Positions 37,019 through 45,797 of a DNA stretch of 64,000 nucleotides are shown piece by piece (the stretch's first letter is position 1; each line of letters begins with the position of its first letter). The DNA is from Fischerella muscicola PCC 7414 (lineage in GTDB: Bacteria; Cyanobacteriota; Cyanobacteriia; Cyanobacteriales; Nostocaceae): the NCBI RefSeq assembly GCF_000317205.1, contig NZ_AJLK01000118.1, positions 21,048 through 85,047 of the forward strand, written 5' to 3'. The notes beneath the pieces were generated by a model, which had not been told where the DNA came from, made no database searches, and was given only the letters and a program-made list of their open reading frames with translations. A program made the translations under genes and the position numbers.

Positions 37019-38101
37019 ATGACTACAACGCTAGCAACGCCCTATTCCATTGAGTCTTTACTAGGTGAGGAAGCAGAAGACTTACTGACTTACAAAGCCA
37101 AAGTTGCTAAGGATTTATTGCATTTACCAGGCCCCGATTTTGTAGATCGAGTATGGGTAAATAGCGATCGCAATCCTCAAGTCTTGCGTAATCTGCAAAC
37201 ACTGTACTCTACCGGCAGACTTGCTTACACTGGCTATCTTTCCATATTGCCAGTAGACCAAGGAATTGAACACTCAGCAGGTGCATCGTTTGCACCCAAC
37301 CCGATTTACTTTGATCCAGAGAATATTATCAGACTAGCGATCGCCGCTGGTTGTAATGCTGTAGCTACAACTTTAGGAGTGTTGGGTGCAGTTTCACGCA
37401 AATATGCTCACAAAATTCCTTTTATTGTCAAACTCAACCACAACGAACTCTTAACTTATCCCAATCAATTTGACCAGATTATGTTCGCTTCTGTCGAACA
37501 AGCTTGGAATTTGGGTGCTGTGGCAGTAGGTGCGACAATTTATTTTGGCTCAGAAAACTCTACCAGACAAATTCAGGAAGTAAGCCAAGCTTTTAAACGC
37601 GCCCATGAATTGGGAATGGTAACAATTCTCTGGTGCTATCTACGTAATAGCGCTTTTAAACAAGACCAAGACTATCACCTTGCTGCTGATCTGACAGGAC
37701 AAGCGAATCATTTAGGCGTAACCATAGAAGCTGACATCATAAAACAAAAGCTACCAGAAAATAATAATGGTTATACAGCAGTAGCCCAAGCAACAGGTAA
37801 GAGTTACGGCAAAACCGACAAACGGGTTTACACAGACTTGATGACAGACCACCCCATAGATTTAACTCGTTACCAAGTCTTGAATTGTTACTGCGGACGC
37901 GCAGGTTTAATTAATTCTGGTGGTGCATCAGGTAAAAACGACTTTGCAGAAGCAGTCCGCACCGCAGTCATTAACAAACGCGCTGGCGGTACAGGCTTAA
38001 TTTCTGGACGCAAAACATTCCAACGTCCTTTTGAGGAAGGTGTGCAATTATTCCACGCCATCCAAGATGTTTATTTATCCGAAGCAGTGACAATTGCTTG
38101 A
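37019..38101 (+). CDS. Class I fructose-bisphosphate aldolase
   Basis: 360 aa of the DhnA/FbaB-type class I (Schiff-base) aldolase family, which interconverts fructose-1,6-bisphosphate with triose phosphates in glycolysis and the Calvin cycle. Recognisable blocks: [45 protein letters not shown], the lysine-containing [10 protein letters not shown], and the C-terminal [13 protein letters not shown] with [17 protein letters not shown]. Cyanobacteria commonly also have a class II enzyme, so this may be the alternative form. ATG start at 37019. A G-rich repeat follows immediately after the stop. Confidence 0.9.
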   Translation: MTTTLATPYSIESLLGEEAEDLLTYKAKVAKDLLHLPGPDFVDRVWVNSDRNPQVLRNLQTLYSTGRLAYTGYLSILPVDQGIEHSAGASFAPNPIYFDPENIIRLAIAAGCNAVATTLGVLGAVSRKYAHKIPFIVKLNHNELLTYPNQFDQIMFASVEQAWNLGAVAVGATIYFGSENSTRQIQEVSQAFKRAHELGMVTILWCYLRNSAFKQDQDYHLAADLTGQANHLGVTIEADIIKQKLPENNNGYTAVAQATGKSYGKTDKRVYTDLMTDHPIDLTRYQVLNCYCGRAGLINSGGASGKNDFAEAVRTAVINKRAGGTGLISGRKTFQRPFEEGVQLFHAIQDVYLSEAVTIA

Positions 38102-38329
38102 TCGAGGAGGTGGGGAGGTGGGGAGGTGGGGAACTCACCGGCCCCCACTCCCTTGGGGGAGTGGGGATTAGGGGCAATGGGGAGATGGGGAGATGGGGAG
38201 TAATAATACTCTCTATATTGTCTTCCTTGTCCCCCAAGTCCTCCCCCAAGTCGTCCCTCTTGTCTCCCTTGTCCCCTTGTCCCCGATCCCCTACTTCTGG
38301 GATATTCTGGAAGGGTGAGAATTGGCTGA
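38102..38329. repeat. G-rich and CTTGTCC-type repeat block
   Basis: Starts right after the aldolase stop: GAGGTGGGGAGGTGGGG units, then GGGGAACTCACCGG, a CCCCCACTCCCTTGGGGGAG hairpin, GGGGATTAGGGG, then a pyrimidine-rich run (CTTCCTTGTCCCCCAAGTCC). It shares phrases with the insert in ldpA (16051-16168). No gene is supported. Confidence 0.8.
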
Positions 38330-38335
38330 GTGACG

Positions 38336-39502
38336 ATGAAGCTGGCAGAAAGAGTAAGTCAAGTAACGCCCTCTATAACTTTAGCGATCGCAGCGAAAGC
38401 AAAGGCAATGAAGGGCGAAGGTATAGATGTTTGTAGTTTTAGCGCTGGTGAACCGGATTTTGATACCCCAGCACATATTAAAGCTGCCGCCCAAAAAGCG
38501 TTGGATGAAGGTAAAACTAAGTATGGGCCTGCTGCTGGAGAACCAAAATTAAGAGAAGCGATCGCCCGCAAGCTAAAAAATGATAATGGTCTTGATTATA
38601 AAGCAGAAAATGTCATCGTCACCAATGGCGGTAAGCATTCCCTATTTAATTTAATGCTAGCAGCGATCGAACCAGGTGATGAGGTAATTATCCCCGCTCC
38701 CTATTGGTTAAGCTACCCAGAAATGGTGACTTTGGCGGGTGGTGTTTCCGTAATTGTTCCTACAGATGCCACAACAGGATATAAAATTACGCCAGAGCAA
38801 TTACAAAAATCTATCACACCCAAAACCAAGTTATTTATCCTCAACTCACCATCTAATCCTACGGGTATGGTGTACACGCCAGAGGAAATCAAAGCCTTGG
38901 CGGAAGTAGTAGTTGAAGCAGATATCTTTGTTGTCTCTGACGAGATTTACGAAAAAATTCTCTATGACGGTGCAACTCACCTCTGTATCGGTTCCCTGGG
39001 AGAAGAAATATTTGCCCGTACAATTGTCAGTAACGGTTTTGCCAAAGGTTACTCAATGACAGGATGGCGCATTGGTTATTTGGCGGGGCCAATAGATGTT
39101 ATTAAAGCCACAAGCACTATCCAAAGCCATAGTACTTCAAATATATGCACCTTTGCTCAGTATGGTGCGATCGCAGCTTTAGAAAGTTCTCAAGACTGTG
39201 TAGAAGAAATGCGCCAGGCCTTTGCTAAACGCCGTCAGGTAATGCTAGAACGACTCAACGCCATCCCTGGCTTGACTTGTCCCAAACCAGACGGTGCATT
39301 TTATCTGTTTCCTGATATCAGCAAAACCGGACTGAAATCTCTGCAATTTTGTGACGCTTTACTAGAAGAACAACAAGTAGCAGTCATTCCTGGGATTGCT
39401 TTTGGTGCAGATGACAACATTCGCCTCTCCTACGCTACAGATATGGCAACAATTGAAAAGGGTATGGATAGGTTAGAGAAATTTGTCAAGTCGCGAATTT
39501 AG
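38336..39502 (+). CDS. aspC: Aspartate aminotransferase, class I fold
   Basis: 388 aa PLP enzyme that transfers the amino group between aspartate and 2-oxoglutarate. Visible: [15 protein letters not shown] at the N-terminus, the [10 protein letters not shown] cofactor loop, [24 protein letters not shown], the PLP-lysine block [20 protein letters not shown], and IRLSYATD with the substrate Arg. The start is ATG at 38336; a GTG two codons earlier (38330) is also possible. Length and motifs fit the AspC Ib branch, which in some species also acts on prephenate. Confidence 0.92.
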   Translation: MKLAERVSQVTPSITLAIAAKAKAMKGEGIDVCSFSAGEPDFDTPAHIKAAAQKALDEGKTKYGPAAGEPKLREAIARKLKNDNGLDYKAENVIVTNGGKHSLFNLMLAAIEPGDEVIIPAPYWLSYPEMVTLAGGVSVIVPTDATTGYKITPEQLQKSITPKTKLFILNSPSNPTGMVYTPEEIKALAEVVVEADIFVVSDEIYEKILYDGATHLCIGSLGEEIFARTIVSNGFAKGYSMTGWRIGYLAGPIDVIKATSTIQSHSTSNICTFAQYGAIAALESSQDCVEEMRQAFAKRRQVMLERLNAIPGLTCPKPDGAFYLFPDISKTGLKSLQFCDALLEEQQVAVIPGIAFGADDNIRLSYATDMATIEKGMDRLEKFVKSRI

Positions 39503-39531
39503 TCAAGAAAAGAAAAACAAGATGGGGAATT

Positions 39532-39566
39532 GGTAATGGGTAATGGGTAATGGGTAATTGGTAATT
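39532..39566. repeat. Heptamer array GGTAATG/GGTAATT, 5 copies
   Basis: Three GGTAATG followed by two GGTAATT units, 30 bases after the aspC stop. Same family as the arrays at 10107 and 13614. Remaining spacer to 39757 holds no gene. Confidence 0.93.
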
Positions 39567-39757
39567 AAGATACTGATGATTTTCCCATGCCCAAAACCCA
39601 ATGCCTAATGCCCATGCATCATCCATGGTGGTGAAATTTTTTCATTGCGACTGCCTGCTGCCTTTCCAAAAATATGTATCAATTGATTCTAATTTGTGTT
39701 CACACAAGAGTTAGGATTGCTAGATTGCGATAAATTGTAATCAAATCACTCAAAATA

Positions 39758-41026
39758 TTGTTACAAAAACTCATAAATACCGTGTTTCCAACCTCGGTCT
39801 TCACACTAGATAATGGTTTAACCTTTATACATCAAGAAATTCCCGACACTCCTGTGGTTGTAGCGGATGTTTGGGTGCGTGCAGGTACTAGACTTGAACC
39901 AAGCCCTTGGTTTGGGATGGCTCACTTTTTAGAACACATGATATTTAAAGGAACTGCAAATCTGCCACCAGGAGTATTTGATCAAAAAATTGAAAACAGG
40001 GGTGGGGTAGCTAACGCAGTTACTAGTTATGATTATGCCCATTACTCGATCACCACGGCTGTTGCATTCATTGAAGAGATTCTTCCTTACTTGGCAGAAC
40101 TATTGCAGAATGCGGCGATCCCCGAAGATGAATTTAGCCGTGAACGAGATGTAGTGTTAGAAGAGATTCGCTCTTGCCAAGATGACCCTGATTGGATAGG
40201 ATTTCAAGCATTACTCCAGAGTATTTACCAACACCATCCTTACGGACGTTCGGTGTTGGGTACAGAACGAGAACTGATGCAGCACTCACCAGAGGACATG
40301 CGCTGCTTTCACCGCACTTATTACCAACCCGAAAATATCACGGTGGTAATCGTTGGGGGAATCAGCCAGGAAGTAGCTCTAGAATTAGTTAGTCGTAAGT
40401 TTAACAGCTTTGGCGATCGCTGTTGTGAGTGTCCACCGACAGAGGAAGTAGCAAAACCAATCATCGCCGGAATTCGCCGTCAACAGTTAGAGTTACCCCG
40501 CTTAGGACAAGCGCGATTGATGATGGCGTGGACTGGGCCGGGAGTCGAACAACTCCGCAGCGCTTACGGATTGGATTTACTCTCAGTTTTACTAGCAGAA
40601 GGGCGGACATCACGCTTAGTCCGGGACTTGCGGGAAGAACAACAATTAGTGCAGGGTATATGCAGTAATTTCTCTCTCCAAAAAGATGCAAGTTTATTTA
40701 CGATTACTGCTTGGTTAGAACCAGAAAACCTGGAACGTGTCGAGTCCTTAATTCGTCTACACCTAGAGGATTTACTAACTAATGGTATTTCCCCCCAGGA
40801 ACTAACTCGCTGTCAACGCCTGTTGTGTAATGATTTTGCATTCTCCACAGAAACGCCCAATCAACTAGCAGGATTGTATGGATATTACAACACCATCGCC
40901 GAAGTAGAATTAGCGATGACATATCCAGAAAAAATCCAGTCCTATGATACTCAACAACTGCAAAAATTAGCACAAGAGTATCTTTCACCCAATCATTACG
41001 CAGTTACTGTATTAAAACCATGTTAG
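39758..41026 (+). CDS. M16 family zinc peptidase, catalytic subunit type
   Basis: 422 aa insulinase/processing-peptidase family. The inverted zinc motif HFLEH (about 56-60) in WFGMAHFLEHMIFKGT is intact, with the downstream Glu ligand region RERDVVLEEI. The start is uncertain: TTG at 39758 (MLQKLINTVFPTS) or GTG at 39782; no ATG is suitable. It is followed after a 252-base repeat-filled gap by a second M16 gene lacking the zinc motif, the usual bacterial pairing of an active and an inactive subunit. Substrate is unknown. Confidence 0.88.
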   Translation: MLQKLINTVFPTSVFTLDNGLTFIHQEIPDTPVVVADVWVRAGTRLEPSPWFGMAHFLEHMIFKGTANLPPGVFDQKIENRGGVANAVTSYDYAHYSITTAVAFIEEILPYLAELLQNAAIPEDEFSRERDVVLEEIRSCQDDPDWIGFQALLQSIYQHHPYGRSVLGTERELMQHSPEDMRCFHRTYYQPENITVVIVGGISQEVALELVSRKFNSFGDRCCECPPTEEVAKPIIAGIRRQQLELPRLGQARLMMAWTGPGVEQLRSAYGLDLLSVLLAEGRTSRLVRDLREEQQLVQGICSNFSLQKDASLFTITAWLEPENLERVESLIRLHLEDLLTNGISPQELTRCQRLLCNDFAFSTETPNQLAGLYGYYNTIAEVELAMTYPEKIQSYDTQQLQKLAQEYLSPNHYAVTVLKPC

Positions 41027-41278
41027 TTTTTGTTATTTGTTGTGTGTTGTTTGTTGTTTGGAAAAACCACTAACAACCAACCACCAACAACCAACAACCC
41101 TTCGGGTTCGCCAGTCCCCCTACCCTTACCTTAAGCCCTCCGGGTTCGCAGTCGCTCATGGGGGAAACCCCCTGCGTAAGAGTCGCTGTCTCACCACTTC
41201 GTGTCTACGTGACGGAGACCGCCTTTTTGGGGGGCTGGTCTCACCAACAACCAACCACCAACCACCAACCACTCAAAA
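41027..41278. repeat. Dispersed repeats between the M16 genes
   Basis: CAACCACC/CAACAACC short repeats flank a GC-rich unit with CCTACCCTTACCTTAAGCCC, GGTTCGCAGTCGCTCATGGG and a GGGGGAAACCCCC hairpin. The unit is shared with 9170-9240 and, inverted, with 45660-45717. It separates two genes that are probably co-transcribed. The frame open across 41037-41282 is repeat sequence, not a gene. Confidence 0.8.
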
Positions 41279-42583
41279 ATGACCACTCCCCTAAAAAAAT
41301 CTCACATTCACCGTACAGTCTTAGATAATGGCATAGTATTACTCCTGACAGAAAATCCCACAGCAGATATCATTGCGGCGCGGATTTTTATTCGTGCGGG
41401 TAGTTGTTACGAAAACCGGGAACAAGCAGGATTGGCACATTTGCTGTCTGCGGTATTAACAAAAGGATGTGAGGGACTCTCCAGTTTGCAAATCGCTGAA
41501 CAAGTGGAGTCTATAGGGGCTAATTTAAGCGCTGATACTGCTGCTGATTATTTTCAGCTGTCTTTGAAGACAGTCACGGCAGATTTTGTTGATATTTTGA
41601 CACTAGCAGCAAAAATATTGCGATCGCCTACTTTTCCAGAAACAGAAGTCGAACTAGAACGACGCATCGCCCTACAAGATATACGTTCTCAAAAAGAACA
41701 TCCCTTCACTGTCGCCTTTGATCAACTACGCCAGGTGATGTACCAAGATCATCCTTATGCTATGTCAGCATTGGGGAATGAATCAACCATGAGTCGCATC
41801 ACCTGTGCAGATTTATTACAGTTTCACCAGACTTATTTTCGTCCAGATAACCTGGTGATTAGTATTGCCGGTCGCATCACCCTAGATGATGCTGTTGCAG
41901 TGGTAGAAAAAGTATTTGGTGATTGGCAACCACCTGCTGCTACGCCATTACCCACACTAAATTTACCAAATATCACCATCCAGCCACAACAGGTGATTGT
42001 ACCCCAACAGACCCAACAATCAATTGTTATGCTGGGTTACATGGCTACAGCAGTCAATTCTCCTGACTACGCTGCTTTGAAGTTATTATCTACATACTTG
42101 GGCAATGGACTTTCCAGTCGGTTATTTGTGGAATTGCGAGAAAAGCGGGGCTTAGCTTACGAAGTATCCGCCTTCTACCCCACACGGCTTTTTCCTGCCA
42201 CATTTGTAGTGTATATGGGCACATCTCCCGAAAATACTCAAATTGCCCTGTCTGGACTACAAACAGAAGTAGATTTACTTTATACCAGTCCACTTACAGA
42301 AGTAGCATTACAAGCAGCAAAAAATAAAATCTTAGGGCAATACGCTTTAGGCAAGCAAACTAATGGACAACTAGCCCAAATCTATGGCTGGTACGAAATT
42401 TTGGGACTGGGAATTGAATTTGATCAAAAATTCCAGGAACTGATTACCAATGTTAACGCTGAGGATGCGATGACAGTAGCTTCTCGGTATTTACAGAAAC
42501 CTTACGTATCTTTAGTTGGTCAAGAAGAAGCAGTTAAATCAGTCAACAGTCAACAGTGTAGACGCGCAAGCGGCTTCCCGTAG
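41279..42583 (+). CDS. M16 family peptidase homologue lacking the zinc site
   Basis: 434 aa. The position of the zinc motif reads AGLAHLLSAVLTKGC, so H-x-x-E-H is lost (HLLSA) and it cannot bind zinc in the usual way. The substrate-binding R/Y block FVELREKRGLAYEVSAFY is retained. It is likely the non-catalytic partner of the M16 peptidase encoded just upstream. The last residues (SVNSQQCRRASGFP) come from a dispersed repeat (GTAGACGCG...GCGGCTTCCCGTAGGG), so the native C-terminus has been replaced or extended. Confidence 0.88.
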   Translation: MTTPLKKSHIHRTVLDNGIVLLLTENPTADIIAARIFIRAGSCYENREQAGLAHLLSAVLTKGCEGLSSLQIAEQVESIGANLSADTAADYFQLSLKTVTADFVDILTLAAKILRSPTFPETEVELERRIALQDIRSQKEHPFTVAFDQLRQVMYQDHPYAMSALGNESTMSRITCADLLQFHQTYFRPDNLVISIAGRITLDDAVAVVEKVFGDWQPPAATPLPTLNLPNITIQPQQVIVPQQTQQSIVMLGYMATAVNSPDYAALKLLSTYLGNGLSSRLFVELREKRGLAYEVSAFYPTRLFPATFVVYMGTSPENTQIALSGLQTEVDLLYTSPLTEVALQAAKNKILGQYALGKQTNGQLAQIYGWYEILGLGIEFDQKFQELITNVNAEDAMTVASRYLQKPYVSLVGQEEAVKSVNSQQCRRASGFP

Positions 42584-42793
42584 GGTACAGTTATCAGGCA
42601 TATGATGTGGTGTTACAGCAATTAAGTCGTTAGGGGCTTATACTTATTGACGAAACTGATAACTGATCACTGATTACTGATAACTGTTAAAGATGCAGTT
42701 ATTTAGTAGCAAATATCATAATTTTTGCTCTTGCATTTTATCACCTTTTGCCTTATAGAGTATTACCATGAACTTTACCGAGGGCAGAGTTCC

Positions 42794-43801
42794 ATGACAG
42801 CCAGATTCTTTGGCTACTTAAGTTCGCTAAACCAGTTTGGAAAATGCTGTTTACCTAAACAGAAGCAGGGGCATAAATTGTTAATAGGAATCAGATTACT
42901 GCTATTTTCCTCTGCACCTATGCTGTTTGCCTCCTCTGTTGTACCAGCAGTTGCAGCACCACTAGAAATTGCCCAAATCGCCCAAGTCAGCATCAATCGT
43001 CCTAATTTGCAACTAGGTAGTCAAGGACAACCTGTATCGGAACTACAAGCAGCACTCAAACTTTTAGGCTACTACACAGGTGCAGTAGACGGAAATTATA
43101 ACCAAGCAACAGCCAAAGCAGTTTCCCAGTTTCAACAAGCTGCTGGCTTAAATCCCAATGGTATTGTTGATGCTATTACTTGGCAAAGACTTTTTCCTGG
43201 TGAAGCGATCGCATCGTCCACTGCTTCTACCACTGCTGTCACCAACTCAGCCAGTAACTTTCCGGTTCCAACTCAAGTTCTCAACAACTCCACAACAACT
43301 ACAACTCAGACAGCGAATAATTCCACCGCAACTACAACTCAGATTGCGAATAATTCTACAGTACTTACCACCACTCCCGAACCAAAACCTGCCACCCCAC
43401 CTAAACAAACAACATCTACTAATTCTCAGAAAAAAACTGTTACCCAATCATCATCTACTCGTACTCAGCAAAACACCCGTTCCCAATCTACTAAACGCAC
43501 CCAACAAAGCACCCGTTCCCAATCTACTAAACGCACTCAGTCAACTCCACGTTTTGAGAAGATTCCTGGTGTGCAATACACTTCCAAAGGATACCCTATC
43601 TTGCGCCCAGGCATGAGTAATGCTGAAGTCAGAAGATTACAACTGAGACTGCGAAAACTCGGCTACCTCGAAAGTGCTGCGGATGGCGACTTTGGCAAAG
43701 AAACTGAAATAGCAGTTAAAGCTTTGCAAAGACGCTATGGTATTCAACCTGATGGTGTTGTAGGTGGTGAAACTTGGGAAGTTTTGCTACGGCGACGTTA
43801 G
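42794..43801 (+). CDS. Secreted peptidoglycan-binding protein, two PG-binding domains
   Basis: About 335 aa from the ATG at 42794 (MTARFFGYLSS). A hydrophobic segment (IGIRLLLFSSAPMLFASSVVPAVAA) acts as signal or anchor. Two PG_binding_1 domains follow: LQLGSQGQPVSELQAALKLLGYY with DGNYNQATAKAVSQFQ, and LRPGMSNAEVRRLQLRLRKLGYL with DGDFGKETEIAVKALQ. They are joined by a Thr/Ser/Gln-rich linker built of internal repeats (TTTTTQTANNST, TTTQIANNST; TRSQSTKRTQQS, TRSQSTKRTQST). No enzyme domain is present, so it probably ties something to, or organises, the cell wall. Confidence 0.85.
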   Translation: MTARFFGYLSSLNQFGKCCLPKQKQGHKLLIGIRLLLFSSAPMLFASSVVPAVAAPLEIAQIAQVSINRPNLQLGSQGQPVSELQAALKLLGYYTGAVDGNYNQATAKAVSQFQQAAGLNPNGIVDAITWQRLFPGEAIASSTASTTAVTNSASNFPVPTQVLNNSTTTTTQTANNSTATTTQIANNSTVLTTTPEPKPATPPKQTTSTNSQKKTVTQSSSTRTQQNTRSQSTKRTQQSTRSQSTKRTQSTPRFEKIPGVQYTSKGYPILRPGMSNAEVRRLQLRLRKLGYLESAADGDFGKETEIAVKALQRRYGIQPDGVVGGETWEVLLRRR

Positions 43802-43937
43802 TTTTTCAACCCTAGTCTCTCACTCAAGATTGATGTAGAAGCCCCAATTCAATTTCGACAATTGTAAAAAACCTGCAAATCTTTTCTAGGTAAAAGCAAT
43901 TGTTGATTTGCTGTTCGTACTAATAATTGGAGGCAAA

Positions 43938-44198
43938 ATGAATCCTGAGCAATATTATGACCCAAATACACCAGGATCTTCAACTCATGGCAGTGGAGAA
44001 ATTAACATAGATGCAGGCCCAGATACTTCTCGTGCAGATGATACTGTAGGAACTGCTAAGTTGCAACAATCAGATTTAAATGATTCTAGCCACGAATGTG
44101 ACAATGCTGATGTAGCGATTACTGAACCTTTCAACGATAATCAAGATGAGAACTTTGTTGATCGTCAAATGGGAATTATTGGTCGTACGGCAGGATAA
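43938..44198 (+). CDS. Small acidic protein, function unknown
   Basis: 86 aa from the ATG at 43938, supported by a GGAGG ribosome binding site 7 bases upstream; an earlier start at 43908 is rejected. Acidic and polar (MNPEQYYDPNTPGSSTHGSG...DNQDENFVDRQMGIIGRTAG), probably disordered. There is no signal peptide or membrane segment. I do not recognise the family. A good terminator follows, which supports it as a real single-gene unit. Confidence 0.7.
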   Translation: MNPEQYYDPNTPGSSTHGSGEINIDAGPDTSRADDTVGTAKLQQSDLNDSSHECDNADVAITEPFNDNQDENFVDRQMGIIGRTAG

Positions 44199-44222
44199 TA
44201 ACATCATCATTCTGAGTCAGGT

Positions 44223-44258
44223 AAAAAAGAGTCTATCGTGGAAAATAGGCTCTTTTTT
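44223..44258 (+). terminator. Intrinsic terminator
   Basis: AAAAAAGAGTCTAT, loop CGTGGAAA, ATAGGCTCTTTTTT: a 14-bp stem with one G-T pair ending in a T-run. It terminates the 86-aa gene. Confidence 0.88.
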
Positions 44259-44589
44259 AATTATTTTATTACCTCTAAAAAGTCGGGTAACTGTCCCAAG
44301 TTATAGATATAATTAGTTATCAGTATTTAGATACAAATTTAATTTTACTTGCTAAAAAATCGCAAAATGTTCGTAGTAAACGCTTTAGCATTTATCACCT
44401 AATTTTGAATTGAAGCAACTAGAGCATTACTAGAACATTCGTGAAAGACAAGATCCCCGACTTCTTAAAGAAGTCGGGGATCTTGGGCTTGCAATTGTCA
44501 TAAATCATGTAGGATTGCTATAGAGCCGCTTAATACATATGATTTTAGGAATATCCTCAAGGAAACAGGCAAATAATAATTAAACAGGT
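44259..44589. other. Spacer between two small-protein genes
   Basis: 331 bases, AT-rich, with no supportable gene. Its only notable content is the palindrome at 44451-44483. Confidence 0.5.
44451..44483. repeat. Perfect 16-1-16 palindrome, second copy
   Basis: AGATCCCCGACTTCTT-A-AAGAAGTCGGGGATCT. Compared with the copy at 36696-36728, the two differing bases near the centre are changed in a compensating way, so pairing is preserved in both. That pattern suggests the hairpin itself is maintained. Confidence 0.85.
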
Positions 44590-44955
44590 ATGAAAAGCTT
44601 TTTATTAACTTGGCTTGGTACAGCAGTTGCATTGCTAATAACAGCTAATATTCTTCAATATTTTGATATTGGCTTTGAGGTAGATAGTTTTGTTACAGCC
44701 TTAATTGCTGCTATATTCATTGGGATTGTCAATGCTTTTATTCGTCCAATATTAAGAATTTTAGCCTTTCCCATCACTTTGCTCACCTTTGGTTTATTTG
44801 CCTTTGTCATCAATGCATTTGCTTTATGGCTAGCAAGTTTTCTCACACCCAGTTATGGTTTTGTCATTGAAGGACCTATCGCTGCATTCTTGGGTTCAAT
44901 TGTATTATCAATAGTTTCTAGTGTTATCAATTATTTTTTGAGAGTAGTTGAATAA
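44590..44955 (+). CDS. Four-helix membrane protein, phage-holin-IV-like superfamily (PF04020 type)
   Basis: 121 aa, almost entirely hydrophobic, with four predicted helices (about 5-22, 35-55, 58-82, 93-115). NAFIRPILRILAFPITLLTFGLFAFVINAFALWLAS is the hallmark of the small membrane family named after a mycobacterial phage holin. These proteins are common in bacterial chromosomes and their role is unknown; the name does not imply a prophage here. ATG at 44590. An ISAs1-derived element lies 68 bases downstream of its stop. Confidence 0.85.
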   Translation: MKSFLLTWLGTAVALLITANILQYFDIGFEVDSFVTALIAAIFIGIVNAFIRPILRILAFPITLLTFGLFAFVINAFALWLASFLTPSYGFVIEGPIAAFLGSIVLSIVSSVINYFLRVVE

Positions 44956-45022
44956 TTGTCATTGGTCATTTGTCATTGGTTAGTAGTTAGTGGTTAGTCA
45001 GCGCGCAGAAGGGGGGTCCCTC

Positions 45023-45584
45023 CTAGGGCTAATTCATTGTGAAGAGAGAAAAATTAAACTAGAAATAACTTCTACCCTAAGTATATTTTGAAGTGGAATG
45101 AGTAGTTTGATAGCAGCTTTACAAGGTATAGAAGACTATCACTCAGAGCGTGGAAAACGTTATCGATTATGGGTGATGTTATGACTAGTGGTATTAGGAA
45201 CATTGAGTGAATGCTAGGGATATGCCGTACTGGAAGATTTTTGTGTGCGACATTATCAACTATTGTGTGAACATTTAGGGATGAAATTCAATCGTTTACC
45301 CAGTGATTCTACGTTTCGGCGACTGTTTGAACAGTTAGACTTTGAAAAACTCACAGACTGCTTTGTGGCATGGGCAAAAGTAGATACTAACATCCAAGCG
45401 GGAGAGTGGTTAGCAGTGGATGGCAAAAGTATCAAAAGTACACTCACTGGACAGGTTAATTATTCGTACTTTCGTGATTCATCTGCTCCCTGCCCAGGGT
45501 TATCGCTCATTGACCAAAGCACTTCGATTTCTCTGCCATGATCTTCATACGCTTTTTTCTCTTTTGACAATGAATTAGCCCTAG
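45023..45584 (+). mobile_element. Internally deleted ISAs1-type insertion sequence with intact ends
   Basis: 562 bp bounded by about 30-bp inverted repeats. The left end starts CTAGGGCTAATTCATTGT (45023) and the right end finishes ACAATGAATTAGCCCTAG (45584); both continue inward with AGAGAAAAA or its complement. The 8-bp sequence GGTCCCTC directly flanks both ends (45015-45022 and 45585-45592) as a target site duplication. Inside is a damaged transposase reading frame. Full ISAs1 elements are, from memory, about 1.2 kb or more, so over half is missing. The preserved ends mean it could still be moved by a related transposase. Confidence 0.85.
45098..45541 (+). pseudogene. ISAs1-type transposase remnant
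   Basis: From the ATG at 45098 the frame encodes MSSLIAALQGIEDYHSERGK and RYRLWVML, then a TGA, then LVVLGTLSEC, a TAG, and GYAVLEDFCVRHYQLLCEHLG. It continues through LPSDSTFRRLFEQLDFEKL to GEWLAVDGKSIKSTLTG, where the first catalytic Asp region (AVDGK) is seen. After about 45480 homology ends and the frame closes at 45541. Two in-frame stops and loss of the remaining catalytic domain make it non-functional. Confidence 0.85.
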
Positions 45585-45797
45585 GGTCCCTCCCCCAACC
45601 CCAAAGGGGGCCCCTAGCCCCCAATCCCCACGAGCGACAGGGAGTGGGGACCGGTGAGTCCCCTATGAGCGACTGACGAACCCGTAGACACGTAGTGGCT
45701 TAAGGTAAGGGTAGGGTTAGTGGTTAGTGGTTGATGATTCACTACTCCACCCTCCGGGTACTCTACCTTGAAGCCGATGAGCGCGTCTACACACTCC
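45585..45797. repeat. G-rich and dispersed repeats beside the insertion element
   Basis: Begins with the target duplication GGTCCCTC, then CCCCAACCCCAAAGGGGGCC, a CCCCAATCCCCACGAGCG phrase, GGAGTGGGGACCGGTGAG, and the dispersed unit ATGAGCGACTGACGAACCCG-TAGACACGTAGTGGC (45665-45700), the inverse of 9170-9240. No gene is supported. Confidence 0.78.

Noticed and set aside
38098..38436. A 112-codon open frame overlapping aspC
   Set aside because: It consists of G-rich repeat and then the wrong frame of aspC, with no protein-like pattern.
41037..41282. An 81-codon open frame between the M16 genes
   Set aside because: It is made entirely of dispersed and CAACCACC repeats, and its peptide is a translation of repeats.
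43158..43616. A 152-codon frame overlapping the PG-binding gene
   Set aside because: It is a frame-shifted reading of the repeat linker; the sense gene has two clear domains.
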